Assembly (NCBI RefSeq): GCF_019303475.1
Contig: NZ_JABLSI010000043.1
Span: forward strand, 1-43,858
Direction: 5' to 3'
DNA: 43,858 nucleotides
Origin: Streptomyces sp. JJ38
GTDB lineage: Bacteria; Actinomycetota; Actinomycetes; Streptomycetales; Streptomycetaceae
Shown piece by piece: positions 40,590 through 43,858 of this stretch. Under the pieces are notes generated by a model that saw only the letters and a list, made by a program, of their open reading frames with translations, made no database searches and had not been told where the DNA came from. The stretch's first letter is position 1. Each line of letters starts with the position of its first letter. The translations under genes were made by a program, and so were the position numbers.

Positions 40590-42407
40590 ATGCCGCCCAC
40601 CCCGAACACCCCGAACACCCCGGGAGCCCCCGACCCCCTCGACACCCCCGACCCCCTCGACACCCCGGACGCCCAGCAGGCCGCCGACCACGCCGCCACC
40701 GAGACCCTCCTGCGCGCCTACGTCCGCGAAACCGGCACCCCCGTACCCCCCACCGGGCACGCACTCCGCCTGCCGCTGCCCGCCACCGGCATCACCCTCA
40801 CCGTGCCCGTCCGCCACCACTCCGCCACCGGCTGGCACCGCTTCGGCCCCGCCACCCTCGCCGACGGCGACACCACCGACGGCACCGCCGCGCTCCCCGC
40901 CGACGCCGCCCTCGTCGCCGCGGCCGCCATCCGCGAAACCACCCTCGGCCGCGGCCTGCCACCCCACCTCGGCGCCGACGCCGCCGCCCGCGTCCTCGGC
41001 TCCGCCCGGCGCACCGCCGCCCATCTCACCGCCCGACGCGCCGAACCCACCGCCACCACCGGCCCCACCCCCTTCCTCGACGCCGAACAGGCCCTTCTCC
41101 TCGGCCACCCCTTCCACCCCGCACCCAAGAGCCGGGAAGAAGCCTCCGACGCCGAGCTCGCCGCCTACTCACCCGAGCTGCGCGGCGCATTCCCCCTCCA
41201 CTGGTTCGCCGCCCACCCCGACATCGTCACCGGTGAAACCCTCGACGGCACCCACCCCGCCGAACTCCTGCGCCCCCTCACCCACGGCCTCAGGCTCCCC
41301 GCCGGGACCCTCCCCGTCCCCGCCCACCCCTGGCAGGCCCGCGACATCCTCGACCGCCCGGACGTCCGCCAGCTCATCGACGCCGGCCTTCTCACCCCCC
41401 TCGGCCCCCACGGCGACCCCTGGCACCCCACCTCCTCCGTGCGCACCGTCCACCGCCCCGAGGCCCCCTACCAGCTCAAACTCTCCCTCGGCATGCGCAT
41501 CACCAACTCGCGCCGCAACAACCTGCGCTCCGAGATGCGCCTCGGCGTCCGCGCCGCCCGCCTCCTGGCCGCCGGACCCGCCGACTGGCTCACCGCCCAC
41601 CACCCCGCCTTCGGCATCCTCCGCGACCACGGCTGGATCTCCGCCGGCCCGGGCGACACCGAAACCGGCCTCGAAACCGCCCTGCGCGACAACCCCTTCG
41701 ACGGCGGCCCCGACGACGCCCTCTGCGTGGCCGGACTCCTCGCCGAACGCACCGGCCCCGGCGACGGCACCCCGCCCGCCCACCGCGCCCAGCTCGCCGA
41801 AGCCGTCCACCGCACCGCCCGCGCCCACCACCTCACCACCGCGCGCGCCGCCGACCTGTGGTTCACCCGCTACCTCGACGTGCTCGCCGTCCCCCTCATC
41901 GCGCTCCACGCCCACTACGGCATCGCCCTCGAACCCCACCACCAGAACACCCTCGTCGCCCTCGACGACACCGGCCTGCCCCGCGCCGGCTGGTACCGCG
42001 ACAGCCAGGGCTACTACCTCGCCGCCTCCCACGCGGACACCATCGAGCGCCTCCTGCCCGGCGCCACCAAGGACGTCGACCTCGTCTTCGACGACGCCTT
42101 CGTCGACGAACGCGTCGCCTACTACCTCGGCATCAACAACCTCCTCGGCCTCGTCGGCGCCTTCGGCGCCCTCGGCCTCGCCGACGAAACCGACCTCCTC
42201 ACCACCCTCCACACCCGCCTCACCGCCCTCCGCCGCACCCACCCCGGCGCCGAAGGCCTCCTCGGCCTCCTCCTCGACGCCCCCACCCTGCGCTGCAAGG
42301 GCAACTACCTCACCTGCGTGGACGGCCTCGACGAACTCGTCGGCGACGTCCACACCCAGTCCGTCTACGTCGACCTACCCAACCCCCTCGCGGAGGCCCA
42401 GCCGTGA
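40590..42407 (+). CDS. IucA/IucC-family NIS siderophore synthetase
   Basis: A 605-residue NRPS-independent siderophore synthetase that adenylates a carboxylate such as citrate and condenses it with an amine or hydroxylamine. ATP-binding signatures are HPFHPAPKSR (from H173), KLSLGMRITNSRRNN and HHQNTLVALDDTG; the C-terminus has the FhuF-like helical region. ATG 40590 has AGGAG seven bases upstream; GTG 40554 overlaps the previous stop and is an alternative. The first 30 residues carry a short tandem repeat (PDPLDTPDPLDT) and are probably disordered. Whether it is type A, B or C cannot be decided by eye. The stop overlaps the next gene. Confidence 0.93.
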   Translation: MPPTPNTPNTPGAPDPLDTPDPLDTPDAQQAADHAATETLLRAYVRETGTPVPPTGHALRLPLPATGITLTVPVRHHSATGWHRFGPATLADGDTTDGTAALPADAALVAAAAIRETTLGRGLPPHLGADAAARVLGSARRTAAHLTARRAEPTATTGPTPFLDAEQALLLGHPFHPAPKSREEASDAELAAYSPELRGAFPLHWFAAHPDIVTGETLDGTHPAELLRPLTHGLRLPAGTLPVPAHPWQARDILDRPDVRQLIDAGLLTPLGPHGDPWHPTSSVRTVHRPEAPYQLKLSLGMRITNSRRNNLRSEMRLGVRAARLLAAGPADWLTAHHPAFGILRDHGWISAGPGDTETGLETALRDNPFDGGPDDALCVAGLLAERTGPGDGTPPAHRAQLAEAVHRTARAHHLTTARAADLWFTRYLDVLAVPLIALHAHYGIALEPHHQNTLVALDDTGLPRAGWYRDSQGYYLAASHADTIERLLPGATKDVDLVFDDAFVDERVAYYLGINNLLGLVGAFGALGLADETDLLTTLHTRLTALRRTHPGAEGLLGLLLDAPTLRCKGNYLTCVDGLDELVGDVHTQSVYVDLPNPLAEAQP

Positions 42408-43779
42408 CAGCCCAGCACCCCACCCACGACCTGGTCGGCATCGGCATCGGCCCGTTCAACCTGTCACTGGCCGCCCTCGCCGACCGCGTCCCCACCCTCA
42501 GCACCCTCTTCCTCGACAGCAAACCCGCCTTCTCCTGGCACCCCGGCCTGCTCATGGAAGGCACCACCCTCCAAGTGCCCTTCCTCGCCGACCTCGTGAC
42601 CATGGCCGACCCCACCAACCCCTGGTCCTACCTCAACTACCTCCGCCACCACCAGCGGATGTTCCCCTTCTTCTTCTCCGAGCGCTTCCACATCCCGCGC
42701 CGCGAATACGACCACTACTGCCGCTGGGTCGCCGACAACCTCCCCAACACCCGCTTCGACGCCCACGTCACCGCCGTCACCTGGAACGAGACCGACCACA
42801 CCTTCACCGTCACCCACCAGGCCGCCGACGGCACCACCAGCCACGTCTCCGCCCGCCAGCTCGTCCTGGGCACCGGCACCCAGCCCACCCTGCCCCCCGC
42901 CCTCCAGCACCTGACCACCCCCGAACACACCGGCCGCGTCCTGCACAGCGCCGACTACCGCACCCACCGCACCACCCTCGCCACCCTCGATGACGTCACC
43001 GTCATCGGCGCGGGCCAGTCCGGAGCCGAGGTCACCCTCGACCTCATCCGCCACCAGGACGGCAACGGCCACGGCGGCCCCCACACCCGCTGGCTCGCCC
43101 GCACCCCCGCCTTCGCCCCCATGGAGTACTCCAAGATCGGCCTGGAGCACTTCACCCCCGACTACATCGACTACTTCCGCGCCCTCCCCGACGCCACCCG
43201 CAAGCGCCTCACCCGCCAGCAGTGGCAGCTCTACAAGGGCGTCAGCGAAGAAACCCTCGGCGAGATCCACGACGAACTCTACGAACGCACCATCGGCGGC
43301 GGCCGCCCCCGCGCCGACCTCCACCCCGGCGTCGAGATCACCGCCGCGCACCACGACGGCAAGCGCTACACCATCACCTGCCACCACACCGAACAGCAGC
43401 GCGACTTCACCATCCACACCGACGCCATCGTCGCCGCCACCGGCTACACCCCCCAGCGCCCCGCCCTCCTCGACCCCCTCCTCGACCTCATCGACCTCGA
43501 CACCCAGGGCCGCTACCAGATCGACGGCGACTACCGCGTCGCCCTCGACCCCCGCGTCACCGGCACCCTCTACGTCCAGAACGCCGAAATGCACACCCAC
43601 GGCGTCGGCGCCCCCGACCTCACCCTCGGCGCCTGGCGGGCCGCCACCATCCTCAACGCCGCCACCGGCCACCCCACCCTGCCCGTACCCCGGCAAACCT
43701 CCTGGACGACCTTCGGCGCCCCCACCACCCCCCACACCCCCACCACGACCCCGACGGCCCCCGTCACCACCACCCGCCC

Positions 43780-43783
<4 letters not shown>
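42404..43783 (+). CDS. IucD/RhbE-type L-lysine/diamine N6-monooxygenase
   Basis: A 459-residue flavin-dependent N-hydroxylating monooxygenase. The FAD site is GIGIGPFNLS (from residue 12), the NADPH site VIGAGQSGAEV (about 199-209), and the C-terminal ATGY motif is present (VAATGYTPQRP). It hydroxylates the primary amine of the diamine (predicted 1,3-diaminopropane) using NADPH and O2, before acylation. GTG 42404 has GGAGG eight bases upstream and overlaps the synthetase stop. The C-terminal 25 residues are a Pro/Thr-rich tail. Its stop overlaps the ATG of the next gene, which runs off the window. Confidence 0.94.

Positions 43784-43858
<75 letters not shown>

Overview
The window is high-GC actinobacterial DNA and almost certainly Streptomyces. 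Codons strongly favour G or C in the third position, genes often overlap as ATGA or GTGA, and GTG starts are common. Several families are typical of the genus, including a SAV_2336-type protein, a macrolide glycosyltransferase and DmdR1/IdeR-type iron boxes. The window opens inside one gene and ends in a run of 54 C that looks like a contig-end artefact. No RNA genes, CRISPR arrays or insertion sequences were recognised.

Region 1 (1-2738) holds two sugar ABC-transporter permeases, the first cut by the window edge, and a zinc metallopeptidase-like protein. Region 2 (2783-7342, minus strand) is a complete lasso-peptide cluster in the order precursor A, cyclase C, RRE protein B1, protease B2, exporter D. 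The predicted core LLQSSGNDRLLLSKN closely resembles the citrulassins, which carry citrulline at position 9. Region 3 (8213-18076) is mostly housekeeping and accessory genes: chorismate mutase, macrolide glycosyltransferase, aminopeptidase N, a kinase-like phosphotransferase, a methyltransferase, a mycothiol-dependent isomerase-fold protein, a TetR regulator diverging from a Tat-exported short-chain dehydrogenase that carries a frameshift, and a membrane-anchored EEP phosphatase/nuclease. Region 4 (18064-19559) holds a decayed beta-propeller fragment and two small minus-strand genes.

Region 5 is an iron locus in two blocks. The uptake block (19641-27882) has a FhuF-type 2Fe-2S reductase, an MFS transporter, and a siderophore-binding lipoprotein diverging from two FecCD permeases and an ATPase. 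An uncharacterised 548-residue gene lies inside this block. The biosynthesis block (35633 to the end) has a diaminobutyrate aminotransferase and decarboxylase, a GNAT acyltransferase, a SbnH/PvsE-like PLP decarboxylase, an IucA/IucC synthetase and an IucD-type N-hydroxylase. Four iron boxes (19601, 24705, 35550, 38489) tie the blocks into one apparent regulon. The expected product is an NRPS-independent siderophore built on 1,3-diaminopropane. The extra SbnH-like decarboxylase sets it apart from the schizokinen/rhizobactin pattern.

Between the two iron blocks sits a compact four-gene module (27937-35420): a Trypco1-family protein, a trypsin-VMAP fusion, a MoxR-type AAA+ ATPase and a 1275-residue protein. 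The last combines a vWA-like SAV_2336 region, a kinase fold lacking catalytic residues, and a MinD-like P-loop domain. This matches the architecture of the vWA-MoxR-VMAP predicted conflict (immunity) systems and is the best candidate for an undescribed system here. The citrulassin-type lasso cluster and the mixed siderophore cluster come next.
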